Shown: positions 40,801 to 58,911, numbered from the stretch's first letter. The stretch is 64,000 bases of DNA from Centroberyx gerrardi (GCF_048128805.1 NC_136003.1:21901340-21965339); one strand, 5' to 3'. Numbers and translations are program-made. Notes: generated by a model not told the origin, from the sequence alone.

Positions 40801-41963
40801 GAGACTCAGTTCTTGCTGATGGAACAGAAAACTGGGCTTGAACTGAAGCGAACCCGAGAATGCCCTAAAAACAAAGCGGAGGATTTGAAGTCCAAACTTT
40901 TGATCTTTAAAGTCTCAACAATATAACGATGCTCAAACGGCTAATGCTGGGGATGGCTTAAACATTACATCCTCGGTTCCCACAAACCAGTGACCTAGAA
41001 AGTTAATCTTTTGCAGGGAGACACACAGACTCAGAGGCATGGCATTGTGGGCTCTGCATCGTCGTCGGCCGTGTGGTTCTCTCTGCGGGAGGAACAGATA
41101 CAATGTTTTGTTTATACAAAGTCAAAATGCATGACTTGTGGTATGAATTATGTATTGAAGTTGTTAGTGCACATCACCATGCTGCTGGTGTGTTAAAGTA
41201 ATGAGTGGTGAAGGGGGAAGACAGTGACCAACTGAAACCTCCTGATTGTCAGCTGACGTCGAGAGTGGGAGTAAGAAGATCGAGTCAGAAAACATAAAGA
41301 GAGGACAAAGAGCGAGGAAGCAGAGGGGGAAGATGTGGAGAAAGTATGGGAGAGAAAGGGGAGAGAGTGTCTGTAAACCCTAAATTGAGAGGCGAGGTTA
41401 GCGTGCACAAATGATTCCTAATAAGGTTGTAACTGGCAGTCTCAAAGCTCTGTCCTGGAATAAGCTGCCAGGAAACTTTCCCCTGTAACTCCTCTTCTTT
41501 GAATACTAAGAACAGAAACAAACACATAATCGTCTGTGGCCACCACGCTCACAAAAATGAACGGATAGAGTAAGACAGGGAAGCGGCTGCGCTAACTGGT
41601 AAAAGATACATTTAAACTATTTCTGACCATCATACAAGAAGAATAATGCTGACACAAGAAACATAAATTCATCACTGGAATACCTGCCATATGTAGCGGT
41701 GGACATACATCTATGTAGGCAGTTTATACAAGATGTCCATACTAACAGTAGGCATGTCGGCCCAAGTTTGGGATACAGAATCTTTTTACTGGGCATACAT
41801 TTTATTGGCATCACCTTTTGTTTTTTTTTGTGTGGCTTGAAATGCTTTCCTAGTTTTCTTTTTACTGTCTGTGTGTATGTTTGTTAATAAATTCAACATG
41901 TATCTGTCTTTCCCCAGGTGAGAATTAGTGGGTGATTGTGTCATTTGCAGCCACAGGCTCATT

Positions 41964-48739
<6,776 letters not shown>

Positions 48740-50245
48740 AGCACACTGGCCCGTCCACAACAACTGTTCATATTTCAGTGTATTGTTTCATCTGTGTAAT
48801 TGAGAGATACAAGGACTGTGTGTGTGTGTGTGTGAGAGTGAGTGTGTGTCTGTTGTCACCCTCCATAATTCACATACAGTATATGTGCAGATAATGGCAT
48901 GACAGTTAGCACTTGGCACCGTTGTAATTCACTGCCTTTTGTATACAGTGTTGTTTTGAAATACATGCATTCCTGGTGTGGTACAGACAGAAAGGCTGAA
49001 CATCTAGAATGGTTGTATAGACGTCAGTTCAGTCTAGCAATAATCCAGTTTTTTCAGTACTGTTTCAACTCAATTGTGTTCACTAAACTACATAATACAG
49101 TTCATTATTATACACTTGCTTTTCTCCCATATGGATCTTTTACAAGTTTCTTTTTAAAGCAATATATTTTCAGTGTAACGCGTACAATTACTGAGACACA
49201 GTAGAAGTATTTTGTGTGTCGCCATCACAATCATTTATGGAATAACAAAAGCCACCCCCCTTCTCGCAGATAAGTGTCCTTGATCAAACCGCATCAATTA
49301 GCTGATTGGTGCTACAAAAAATTCATACAGACAACACCTCTTCTTAAACAATATATCAAGATTTATACACAAGATTTATTTACTCTAGAATATTTTTGAT
49401 AGTGTCTTTTTATTCTAATTGAATTCAGGATTTCCAGGGATCATGATTTTATTTCCCAGACTTATCACAGCTTTTTAACCAGAGGACACTAATCTTCTCT
49501 TCTTTGCTGGGTTTTTTTTTTATGTCGGTGAGGTCACACTTTATTTCCCGCGTCGACCACATTTCCCGAGATAAACCCAAAGATGTTTCACTCACAGCAG
49601 CTCTGTAACACTGTATCTTGCGGTCATCGTATCAGTGTGCGGCCTGGCATCAGCTCGGTAGCAGAGAGAGGTTTTGTAATGAACTGTCAAGGTTATTCTC
49701 TGAACGTTATGGTACTACAGTCTTTGTATTTTTATAGGTGAAGGTATTCTGGATGGTTGTAGAGTCCTGATTGAAAGCACTGTGGTGAAGCCACCTCTTC
49801 AGTGGTCGTCCTGTTCAGATTTGTATGGCAACCAGAAAGTGACTGACTGGAGTCTTTGAAGGATGTACCGTGTAAGATAAGAATATCAAAATAATATATG
49901 TCATTATTAGAAGCTAGTAGTTATGCCTAGAATCTGATTCCTTGGAAGAAAAAAAAAAGTGTATTGATGTCAAAATTTCTATTACTTTTTAAAGATTTTT
50001 TTCCATACTTTTCATATCCACTTTTAAGCAACTGAATTTTTTATAAACTTTCCTTTTTTTTTTTTTATTTAACTATCTCTCTCTTTTTATACATTTAAAT
50101 TTGTCCGTTCACAACTACTTTATGTAATCGCACAGGTCTTCGGTTTATCTTTTATGAAGGTTTATGTAAAATCCTAGATTGTGTTTCTCCTATTTTGGTT
50201 TGTGCATTTTGGAGGAAAAAAAATAAATAAATGTGGACCACACTG
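48740..50245 (+). other. kank2: kank2 3' UTR (probable)
   Basis: It extends from the stop to overlapping AATAAA signals at 50222-50227 and 50226-50231, about 1.5 kb. No open frame of interest lies in it. Confidence 0.65.
50222..50231 (+). terminator. kank2: kank2 poly(A) signals, two overlapping AATAAA
   Basis: AATAAATAAA places two canonical hexamers in tandem, followed by a GT-rich stretch (TTTGTGTGTG from about 50271) that would suit a downstream element. Confidence 0.7.
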
Positions 50246-50589
50246 TTTCTACTGGATTCAATCTCTTTGATTTGTGTGTGTGTGTGTGCGTGTATTTGTT
50301 TGTGTAGGTCACCATCAGAGATGTAACAAGGTAAAACCACCTTAACTCAGTTCACCCACCTGTTTAGACTGACATAATCTTTAACACATAAAATCATAAT
50401 GTAGCCTATACATCATAGTAAGTTGTATTAAACTGATGTAAGTTATGTGAAGATAGGGTCTCTTGAGGGAAAAGAATAGATTACAGCTTTTGATTTTTGT
50501 TAATATTGGTGGTTATTTGCCTAATGATGTTCACAAACTGCAGGTCATAGTTTACCCATCTTTTCATTTACCACTTCATCACTGGTTTC

Positions 50590-52304
50590 CAGGGGTGTAG
50601 CACAAAATTCTGGGCCCTATACATAAGCAGTCTCTGTGGGCCCCCTTCCTCTCTTGATCCATGTCTCTCACGCATCTTTTGACTTTTTTTTTTACAAATA
50701 ATTGAGCCAACAACTGTACACATGAATCTGTAGTGGCAATATTGATAGATAATGTTACATGTCATTGTTGCTATGATGCTGATTAATTTATGTTATGCAA
50801 AAATATATGCTCCAAGCTATCCTGGTTGACTGCCTCCAATCTAAGCAACATACCGATATTAGTTTAAACCATTCTTAAACAGTGTTAGCAAGTTGTGCAT
50901 ACAGGATTGACATAGCCTCTTAACCTGCTTATAATATACCATATTGACCTTGATTATGAGACACCCCCCTTTTTTTCAAGACTCCTTTTTTGAAAAAGAT
51001 TTTTTGAAGATCAAATCTTGTTTTTATAAAGAAAAGAATTAAATCTGACCAGAATGCACCAGTAACACACTGAAAAAAACAAGGTAAGCTGATATATATC
51101 TTTTAAATGAAATTGTCTTGTTTGAATAGGCCAAAAAATTAAACTGCAGCCTACTGGTAGGTCTATTTCTAACATAATTTAACCATCTAAAAGTGAAAAA
51201 TAGAACCATAGGTTATATTTTAATTAGACTCTACCTCATTGATCATCATGATCTTAAAATTGGAATTATTCTCCTCCTCAGTTCTTGGTTTACTTGGCCT
51301 ACTTTTAACCCTCTGAAAATGATGGTGGATCATCTGGCATTAACATTACTGTCTTTTGAAGGCCGTTGCGGGTGGTATCATATGAATCTTGAGATTGCAA
51401 TGAATCCGTTGATACCAAACATGTCATGCTAGCTTACTGGGAAAGGGCTAAATATCGCTCCAAATTTGAACTGTCTTTACCGCGAGGTCCGCAACACCTC
51501 AATGTCAAATGATTGCTTGTAATAACTTTTAGCTCCACTTCACGAGCTCACCTTGTCTCACGTGCTCGGTAAGAGATGAGGGACCTGCTGCTGCTCCACT
51601 CTCGGTGGCTGTTTCTGAAACTGAGGGCCATGTGTTTCATGATGTTAAGCTTTGCTAGGTAATGTTGATAGATATAATGTCATATGACATTGTAGCTATG
51701 ATGCAGATTAATTTATGATACTGATTAATTTATGTTATACAATGCAAATATGCTCCAAGCTAGACTGGCTGACTGCCTTCAGTCTAAACAACTGCTGATA
51801 TTAGCTTAAACCATTCTTAAACTGTGTTAGTTGTGCTCAACTTTCTTTTGAAAGAAATTAAGTTAGCAGTTGTTTTCCCTCAGTTTGCTTTCTTTCTCTT
51901 TCCTTTCTTTCTTTTCTTTTTTGGTACCCCGATTTCCCTTTCTTGGGGAAAGACATGACTCTATCACAGTGCACATTGGTGCTCCAGCATCAGCAGTCAC
52001 TCGGCTCGGTTAGCTGCGTTTAGAGAGGAATCCTAGTGCAGGGGCGGACTAAACCATTTTGCGCCTTTTGTAAGGGGTGAGAGGGGCCTCAGAGAGCCTC
52101 CACTATTTATTTATTTTTTTATACAAAGTTCAGTCTCTCAACCGATTTATTCAGCCAATTTAAATTTAGTTATGACATCAATTACTTAGAAATAAAAAAT
52201 TGCAAACAAAAACAAACTTTTCATTCCAGGCTTTTCGAGGGCCCTCCCTGCATTGGGGCCCTGGGTAGTCAGTCCCACTTTTCCCCCAACTACAACGCCC
52301 CCTG
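50590..52304. mobile_element. hAT-like insertion with 8-bp target-site duplication
   Basis: The 1715-bp segment begins CAGGGGTGTAG and ends CTACAACGCCCCCTG, so both termini read CAGGGG inwards. It is flanked by CTGGTTTC on both sides (50582-50589 and 52305-52312), an exact 8-bp duplication as expected for hAT transposons. The downstream copy of the surrounding repeat has a single CTGGTTTC at the same place, the empty site. No transposase frame survives, so it is non-autonomous or decayed. Inside is a partial direct duplication (about 50743-50888 and 51665-51829). A second hAT-type start, CAGGGGCGGACT at 52039, suggests nesting. Confidence 0.85.
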
Positions 52305-52308
52305 CTGG
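52294..52308 (-). promoter_or_regulatory. CTCF-like motif spanning the hAT insertion junction
   Basis: On the minus strand this reads CCAGCAGGGGGCGTT. It fits the vertebrate CTCF core CCASYAGRKGGCRSY except at one position. CCAG comes from the duplicated target site and CAGGGGGCG from the transposon end. Binding is not shown by the sequence. Confidence 0.4.
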
Positions 52309-52352
52309 TTTCTATAGTATTAATATTAGGGAGGTAGTGGACGTTTACATGT

Positions 52353-52367
52353 CCACTAGAGGGCGCT
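52353..52367 (+). promoter_or_regulatory. CTCF consensus match, upstream of the globin pair
   Basis: CCACTAGAGGGCGCT fits CCASYAGRKGGCRSY at all 15 positions. It is inside the direct repeat and thus has an exact partner at 62146-62160 on the other side of the globin genes. It also forms part of a palindromic setting (CTAGAGGGCGCTCTAG). Motif match only. Confidence 0.45.
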
Positions 52368-54933
52368 CTAGCCCAATAATTTCAGCTCAAATATGCGTTT
52401 ACCTTCTATCAGGGTAGACCAACAGAGAGCAGTGTTCACCAACTCGAGGCTTTATCATTTCACAGAGCCCAAAGGACCCAAAGTGTCCTCCAGTTACCGT
52501 CATATATTCTGCAGCATCCTATTTCATTCCCCTTACTCGCATCACTCTATGTTTATCTAATATTTTATCCACAGTTTTATAATAAATGTTTTTTTTCTAT
52601 TATGCCCCCCAATGAAAAATCACTTTAATACCCCTGTAATAATCCTATAGGGATCTTTATTGTGTCTGTGGTACTCAATATGAGTTTATACTGACCATAT
52701 TGTACAATATGTTATTTTTTTTATGTCATATGATTTTAAGATAGCCCTATTATTCCTATAATAATCCTGCAAAAAATATCATACTATACGTCTTCCTCAC
52801 AAGGGGTGTAAAATGAAAACAAAAAATAGTTTAAAAACTCATCTCCTTATAGCAAGTGGGACAAAAATAAAATAAAATAAATAAAATTAGCAATTGATAT
52901 TAAAACCGTAAAACTGGTAGTTAAAAAAGCCTAAAAGTTACAGAAAACTGCAGAAAATTCAGTTGACCTAGGCTATATTGAAAAACACATAGGCCAATAT
53001 CCGAGGATATGTCTTATGTTGTGCCTAGTATGTGTAGTCCATAACCAAGGAGAAAACAGAGAAAGGCGCAAAAACTCTCGCAAATAATCCCTGTGGTCAG
53101 TTTCAGTCCCCGCCGTTAAACGGTTGTAAAATACCCTAAAAAACATGCATCGGTGGCCGTTGATGGTGTGCCGTTTTATGTAAGAAACGAGCGTGCATTG
53201 TAGGAAAATGCATCCTCATATTATCAGACTTGACCGTGACGTGCGCTTGATCATCACTCTAAATGTTGTGTAGCCTATGTGAACAGAGAAAAGTGGGCTT
53301 GGTGGCTAAACCAGAACCAAGAACATGACAGCTCAATGTCCACCTCCTGCACTAATATTCATGATTGTTATGATTTGGGGTTACAGCAATGGTTGAATCA
53401 ATCAATGACTCAAGAATCAATCCATTGGTGGCCAATTAATCGGTAATCAGTAGCCTAGTAATGTGTTGCTGCTGTCTTTTTTTGGAACACGTTCTTGATC
53501 TCGGTGGCACTAACTTTAATGAGCAATTATTCAATAAAAATAAAAATCAAGAAAAAATAAATGAATAAAATATAGCCGCAAGCGACCAATAGTGGAGTCT
53601 AAGCCCATTGGGCAAATGATTTGCCAGTGAGAATATAAGCTTGATTCATAATTTTGGAAAGGATCATCTCAACATCTCAGAATATTTCAGTGAAATTGTG
53701 CAACTGCAGGTGAGATGGTGCCTGGCGTATTGACATTTGAAAAATGCCAATTGGCCTTGTGGTAAATTTTTAGAGTGCAACCAAATAGTCTGACACACTT
53801 TAGGCATTCACAAACATTTAGGCTACATGAAGTTTGGTTGCTCAAACATGGGCGTTATAAGGAATTATGGCCCCGTGTCCACCAAAGACCTGAGAAAAAA
53901 GCGCTGGCGCTTTTTCATGAATTCCTATGGAAAGGTTGAGCTTACAACCCAAAACAGGTACCTGACCTCCTTTTAGCGCTGAGCGCCGTGAGCGCTGAAC
54001 CTGCCAGTTTGCGCGTCTTCGCCGTCAAGTTCTTTCTGTGCGTCACAATGGTTACAAGAATCAACATTCTGTGATATAAAAATGATGTAGGCAGTTAAAA
54101 TATTCGGTGTAACATTTGATGGAGATTAAGGCAACTGTGTAAGAGAAATGTAAAACAAGGTGCTATTGCAAGGGCGGCCTGATGTGGTCTGACACACTTG
54201 ACACCCTTCTGGGCCCCTTCCAAACACACAGGCTATGTGAGAGTTGGTTGCTCTAGCAGCAAGCGGTTAGGAACTATGCCTCACTGCCTGTGCATCATGT
54301 CAACTTCTTTTGTGCACTATGGCCAAAACGGCTTGGCCTTTCAAAACTCTGGGTAGTAGCAGTATCTAAGAAGTCCATATATGCTGTGAGCAAAACATTC
54401 TTAAGATTGGATCAACTTTGCAGGAGAAATAGTGAAAAATAGGTGAAAATGGCGAGAAACTGGTCAGGCTGATAAGGTTATTTTTTTTTTTTTTGCCTCA
54501 GTAGACTAGTGAGGGAGTTTTGAAACCTAGCCTGTTCACCAAATTTGATTGCTCTAACATGAAGCATCAATGAATTATGCCACATGTGCATCTTCGCCAT
54601 CCACTTTATTCATGCGTTAAGGCCAAACAGTTATGAGTAAGCCTATCAAAAATCTATGACCGAGATGCTATGACTCCAGCCACTGGGGGGCTGCGGGAAA
54701 TAAACGGGCTACAGTTGTCTTTTATCTTCTATTAATAGGCCTATCTGCCCAAAACAGCAACACAGTATAAGGCAACGAGGTCCTTGTCATGTACAGAGAA
54801 TCTTTGTGTTCCTCCAAACACAGCTGCAAGGAGCTAAAATTAATAATATATACAAAAATAAAAATATGTAATTTTCCAAATAATTAATATTTCTGAATAT
54901 TTCCAATAAAATCCAGATGCTGCCTGGAAGATT

Positions 54934-55400
54934 TCCAGCCAGTTGAAATCTGTAACTCAGAAAATGTCCAAGATGCTGACAGCCTAATAAAAGAAATCAC
55001 ATAAAAAATTACCACAAACGAAGTGGCCCAGTCTTGGGTAGCTGACACGGCACTATTTGCGCATACATTCAAGCTTATTAAAGCTTCCAAGGTCGACATT
55101 TTGATAAAATTCTACTTGTGCCGAGGTGTATCTTATTATTTTTAAACGTAAAAGTAGACTACCTATAGGCTAATGCCCTCATTTCAGTGCTAAGAAGTGT
55201 CCAATCTTTGAAACATTGACTTTTATTGGTTAAGATAAAGAGACAGCGGTGCATTTAATCCTATTGCCACTGGCTTCTTTAAAAATGTTTGAAGCTGAAA
55301 ATGTGTCGTTTTTTAGGAATTGGGTAGGTTCTCTGGGAAAAAGGTGACATAAAGGGTAAAACATGTGTATGTAGTGATGTAGGCTATAGGCTGGAGGAAT
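54934..55400 (+). other. Non-coding stretch upstream of the alpha globin
   Basis: This is AT-rich and continues the duplicated block, but whether it is duplicated cannot be tested because the downstream copy is cut by the window end. I see no gene in it. Confidence 0.5.
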
Positions 55401-55554
55401 ACTCAACTAAGCAATCATCAGCAGCTACAGAGTGAAAATGAAGATTGAAGCCTACTCTCTGTCGTCGGCTGAGTTTTTGGAAAACCAAACAGAGACCTAT
55501 ACAAGCTTCACTGTGGGATTGTGTGCGCAGCATTTTGCGCACCCCGAGTTGCCC

Positions 55555-55740
55555 GGGGCCACACCTCTGTATTCACACCTACAAACTTGGCTGTGCACCA
55601 GTGATTATTTTCTAAACAATCAGATAAGCGACAGCCAATGGCACAGTAACAGAGGTGGAGTCTTCAGGCAGCGTTTGCTGCTGCAGATAAGACAACAATA
55701 CATAAACCGCCGCGCAAAGATTGGGTCCGAGCCAGAAAGA
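55555..55740 (+). promoter_or_regulatory. hba: Alpha-globin promoter
   Basis: Erythroid-type elements in order: CCACACC (55559-55565, KLF-type), AGATAAG near 55622 (GATA), CCAAT at 55635-55639, AGATAAG at 55685-55691 (GATA), and CATAAA at 55701-55706 as a TATA variant about 55 bp before the ATG. The order and spacing suit a globin promoter. The word ATAAACCGCC is shared with the beta promoter. Confidence 0.65.
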
Positions 55741-55759
55741 CGACTGAGCAAAAGCAACA

Positions 55760-56505
55760 ATGAGTCTCACCGAAAAAGACAAAGCCGTTGTGAAGGCTTT
55801 CTTTAGCAAATTTGGTGGGAGGACTGATGACATCGGCACTGATGCCCTGTCGAGGTAAGGATGATTTAGGAATTCTTTGTAGGCTACATTAGAAAACACT
55901 AGGCTACAGTTTACAGCATACATTTAAGAGCGTTACAAACGTGAGGCCCCCTGTTGCGCACGCGTAATATCTCAATTGTCCCTGTTCTCTCAGGACTCTG
56001 GCAGTGTACCCCCAGACTAAGACCTACTTCGCCCACTGGAAGGACCTGAGCCCCGGGGCTCCTATGGTCAGGAAGCATGGCATGACCATCATGGGCGGCG
56101 TGCTGGACGCCGTGGGGAAGATGGACGACCTGTCCGGGGGCCTGCTCACTCTCAGCGAGCTGCACGCCTTCATGCTGCGAGTGGATCCCGCTAACTTCAA
56201 GGTGAGTCGTGACAGCTCTCCTAAACGAATAGCATCAGTGACTATAAACATCATCCAAATGAATTTTATGGTCATAAATTCTATGAATCCTTTCCATCGT
56301 TCCACGAGTCCATCAGGGGAAAGAGGGGCAGTTACGCACAGTATCTTATACATTTCTGTCCTCTTTTCATTCACAGATCTTGTCCCATAACATGCTTGTG
56401 GTTATGGCTATTATGTTCCCCGACGACTTCACCCCGCAGGTTCATGTGTCTGTGGACAAGTTCCTCGCCAAGCTCGCCTTGGCCCTGTCCGAGAAGTATC
56501 GCTAA
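55760..56505 (+). CDS. hba: Haemoglobin subunit alpha
   Basis: Three exons: 55760-55854, 55994-56201, 56377-56505; 143 codons before TAA, the normal length of fish alpha chains. Introns sit at the two conserved globin positions (after codons 32 and 101). Counting Met as 1, the distal haem histidine is His60 (VRKHG) and the proximal one His89 (LSELHAF). The start [15 protein letters not shown] and the end [10 protein letters not shown] are classic alpha-type. It pairs with beta chains in the red-cell tetramer. It lies about 1.4 kb upstream of the beta gene on the same strand. A poly(A) signal follows at 56567. The gene appears intact; its developmental stage of expression cannot be read from the sequence. 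Confidence 0.97.
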
Positions 56506-56566
56506 ACAGACCCAGATACTGACATGATTGTTGCAGTGCCAGCTGTATGAAGATGTGAATGTCTTG

Positions 56567-56572
56567 AATAAA
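56567..56572 (+). terminator. hba: Alpha-globin poly(A) signal AATAAA
   Basis: A canonical hexamer 62 bp after the stop codon, the usual compact 3' UTR of globin genes. Confidence 0.85.
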
Positions 56573-57208
56573 TGGATCTGTTTCAATCTGAACACTTTGG
56601 TTTCTTTCACTTTCTTTCACGTAATGACTCTGTTGAGTGTATTTTATTCAACCAAATCTTACAATGCAGAAATTAATCTATTAATAAAGAGCTATTGCTG
56701 CCTCGTCGAGTAATTATAATACCTACTGTATATTTTTTATTTAACAAGAGCCAACTATTTATATGGCATCTGAATCGTACTGCATTATAGCAAGGGTGTA
56801 GCCTACCAAAACCTTAACTGGACCACTGCGGATTATTTGTTTTCATAATCATATGATGAAAACCACAGACATGTCCTTTGCAAGTCACAAATAAACTTGG
56901 TTGAACAATATTAGCCTACAATGCAGAAATATGCTCAACTTATAGGCTATTGCACTACACAATTGCATTACATAATATTATACACTATCATTATAAATAA
57001 AAAATGGGTAAGCCTATAGGCTATTTGTATTTTTTCTATGCACATAGATTTGTCAAATGTTCATTTATTCTAAAAGGTTTAAACTATCATTAGCCTATTA
57101 TTGTTAGCCTATTATAATAAAAATAACAATAATAATAATAATAATAATTATTATTATTATTATATTATCAATAGTAGTAGTAGTAGTAGCAGCAGTAGCC
57201 AAATATAC

Positions 57209-57239
<31 letters not shown>

Positions 57240-57419
57240 AATTAGTAATAGCACAGTATTCATAAATATTTTTCCTGTTTCCAGGTACACTTCATTGAAT
57301 GTTTTTGTTAAAATGACTAAATAAGTTATTTAAAATTAGTAAAATTATACAGCTTTGTTCATTTTTATGTTTATGATTTTAGTATAACAATAATAACAAT
57401 AATAATAATAGTAATAATG

Positions 57420-57459
<40 letters not shown>

Positions 57460-57640
57460 TAATAATAATAATATGGTGTAGGTATACCTACTTTTGAAAC
57501 ATTTAATCACAGAGAGAACAGAGTAGAATATTTCATCAATAGTTCATCATTATTACAACGTATCAGCTCATTTTTATCCTATCATATTTTAATGTAGACT
57601 ATTTACTTTCCAAATTATTGTCCACATCAGCTGATATGCC
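56573..57640. repeat. AT-rich spacer between alpha and beta globin with AAT/ATT and TAG tracts
   Basis: The interval holds simple repeats: ATA/ATT runs at about 57120-57193 (AATAAT changing to TTATTA, so it can fold on itself), an AT run at about 57207-57238, and a long AAT run at about 57391-57472. No gene is visible. The tracts separate the two globin transcription units. Confidence 0.8.
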
Positions 57641-57647
57641 TGCATTC

Positions 57648-57840
57648 AGATAAGCCTATTCTCTGACAGAAAGAGCAGAATCCGAATCAGACAAGAATGT
57701 ATGAATCAGCAGGGAGTATGGTCACTATCACTGTCTCAATGTCTGCGCTGCCAGCTGTTTCCCTCAGACAGTTGCTTGTCTATGGGAGGAGTCGGTGAGA
57801 TAAACCGCCTATATATGCAGTGCCTTCAGTCTGCACCAAC
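57648..57840 (+). promoter_or_regulatory. hbb: Beta-globin promoter
   Basis: AGATAAG at 57648-57654 and AGATAA at 57798-57803 are GATA sites. TATATAT at 57810-57816 is a good TATA box about 65 bp before the ATG. The second GATA site runs straight into ATAAACCGCC, a decamer also present at the core of the alpha promoter. Confidence 0.65.
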
Positions 57841-57881
57841 AGGAAGACACTTAGTCTTGAGGATACCTCTGAACAGTCAAC

Positions 57882-58820
57882 ATGGTCGAGTGGACAGACT
57901 CCGAGCGCGCAATCATCCAGGACATCTTCTCCAAGGTTGACTATGACGTCATTGGCCCTGCAGCTCTGTCAAGGTATTACATTTACTGCTGTAAACTGCA
58001 AATATTCCCTGAATGTTCCTCTCCTCAGTGTTCAAGTCAGTCCAAGTCATTTTCATATATGATAATAAAGCTATATTTTCCATATTCTCTATGTTGTGCA
58101 TTTTCCCCGCACACTGACCCCATGTCTCGATTTAGCTCTAAAATTGAGTTTTTTTTATGTTTCCTAAGGTGCCTGGTCGTCTACCCCTGGACTCAGAGGT
58201 ATTTTGGCAACTTTGGAAACCTCTACAATGCCGCAGCCATTATTGGAAACCCGATGGTGGCCGCCCATGGGACGACCATCCTGCACGGTCTGGACCGGGC
58301 TCTGAAGAACATGGACAACATCAAGGAAACCTATGCTGAGCTGAGCGTGCTGCACTCTGAGAAACTTCACGTGGACCCCGACAACTTCAGGGTAGCCTAC
58401 ATATCTCCGACCGGTTTCCTATTCTAATATTCTAATAAGTTCAAATAAGTAGTATAATAAGTAACAAATTCATCCACTCTAATGCGTAGATTCATTTGTA
58501 ACTATAAATGCCGTCTCAGACAAATTTGCATAGCCTTCTACTCGGTTATCTTTAATAGCTGTACAGTGAGTAATTTTTGGTATTGTTTTGGTATTGATCT
58601 GATTTAGAGGGTATTTTCTGGTCCGTGCTTGGTGGGATAATCCGGACATGATGTTACCCACATATTAAACAACTTTGTCTGTTGTTTTCAGCTGTTTTCA
58701 GACTGTCTGACCGTCGTGCTTGCCAAACAGATGGGCACTGCTTTCACTGCTGATGTCCAGGCAGCTTTCCAGAAGTTCCTGGCCGTCGTGGTTTCCTCCC
58801 TGGGAAGGCAGTACCACTAA
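57882..58820 (+). CDS. hbb: Haemoglobin subunit beta
   Basis: Three exons: 57882-57973, 58169-58391, 58692-58820; 147 codons before TAA, normal for beta chains. It starts [12 protein letters not shown], a typical fish beta N-terminus, and ends LGRQYH with the C-terminal His used in the Bohr effect. Counting Met as 1, the distal His is 64 (VAAHG) and the proximal His is 93 (LHSEKLH), followed by Ser94 (position F9). Ser at F9 is common in teleost beta chains and has been linked to the Root effect. Introns are at the conserved globin positions. The exon 3 acceptor is the first of two TTTTCAG words; the second would shift the frame. A poly(A) signal is at 58906. Confidence 0.97.
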
Positions 58821-58905
58821 AAGTCTGGCAGCATGAGCAAGAGAACCATCATGACGCTTGATTTTACTGATTTCCACAAACTAACTGTGCTATCTTTAAA
58901 ACAAG

Positions 58906-58911
58906 AATAAA
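58906..58911 (+). terminator. hbb: Beta-globin poly(A) signal AATAAA
   Basis: A canonical hexamer 86 bp after the stop codon. Confidence 0.85.

Larger units (their letters stand above)
50301..54933 (+). repeat. Direct repeat, upstream copy (flanks the globin pair)
   Basis: This block matches 61818-64000 in the same orientation. 50301-50589 matches the start of the downstream copy, 52313-52851 the middle, and 53586-54933 the end up to the window edge. Identity by eye is high, with only scattered substitutions and a few small indels. Two segments are present only here: 50590-52312 (an hAT-like element plus one target-site copy) and 52852-53585. The block is non-coding. The left boundary lies in a GT run directly after the kank2 poly(A) region. 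Confidence 0.92.

Noticed and set aside
50590-52304. Active autonomous transposon
   Set aside because: No open frame resembling an hAT transposase was found; the longest frames are short and unconserved.
58692-58702. Second TTTTCAG as acceptor for hbb exon 3
   Set aside because: It shifts the frame by ten bases; the first acceptor yields the conserved [11 protein letters not shown].
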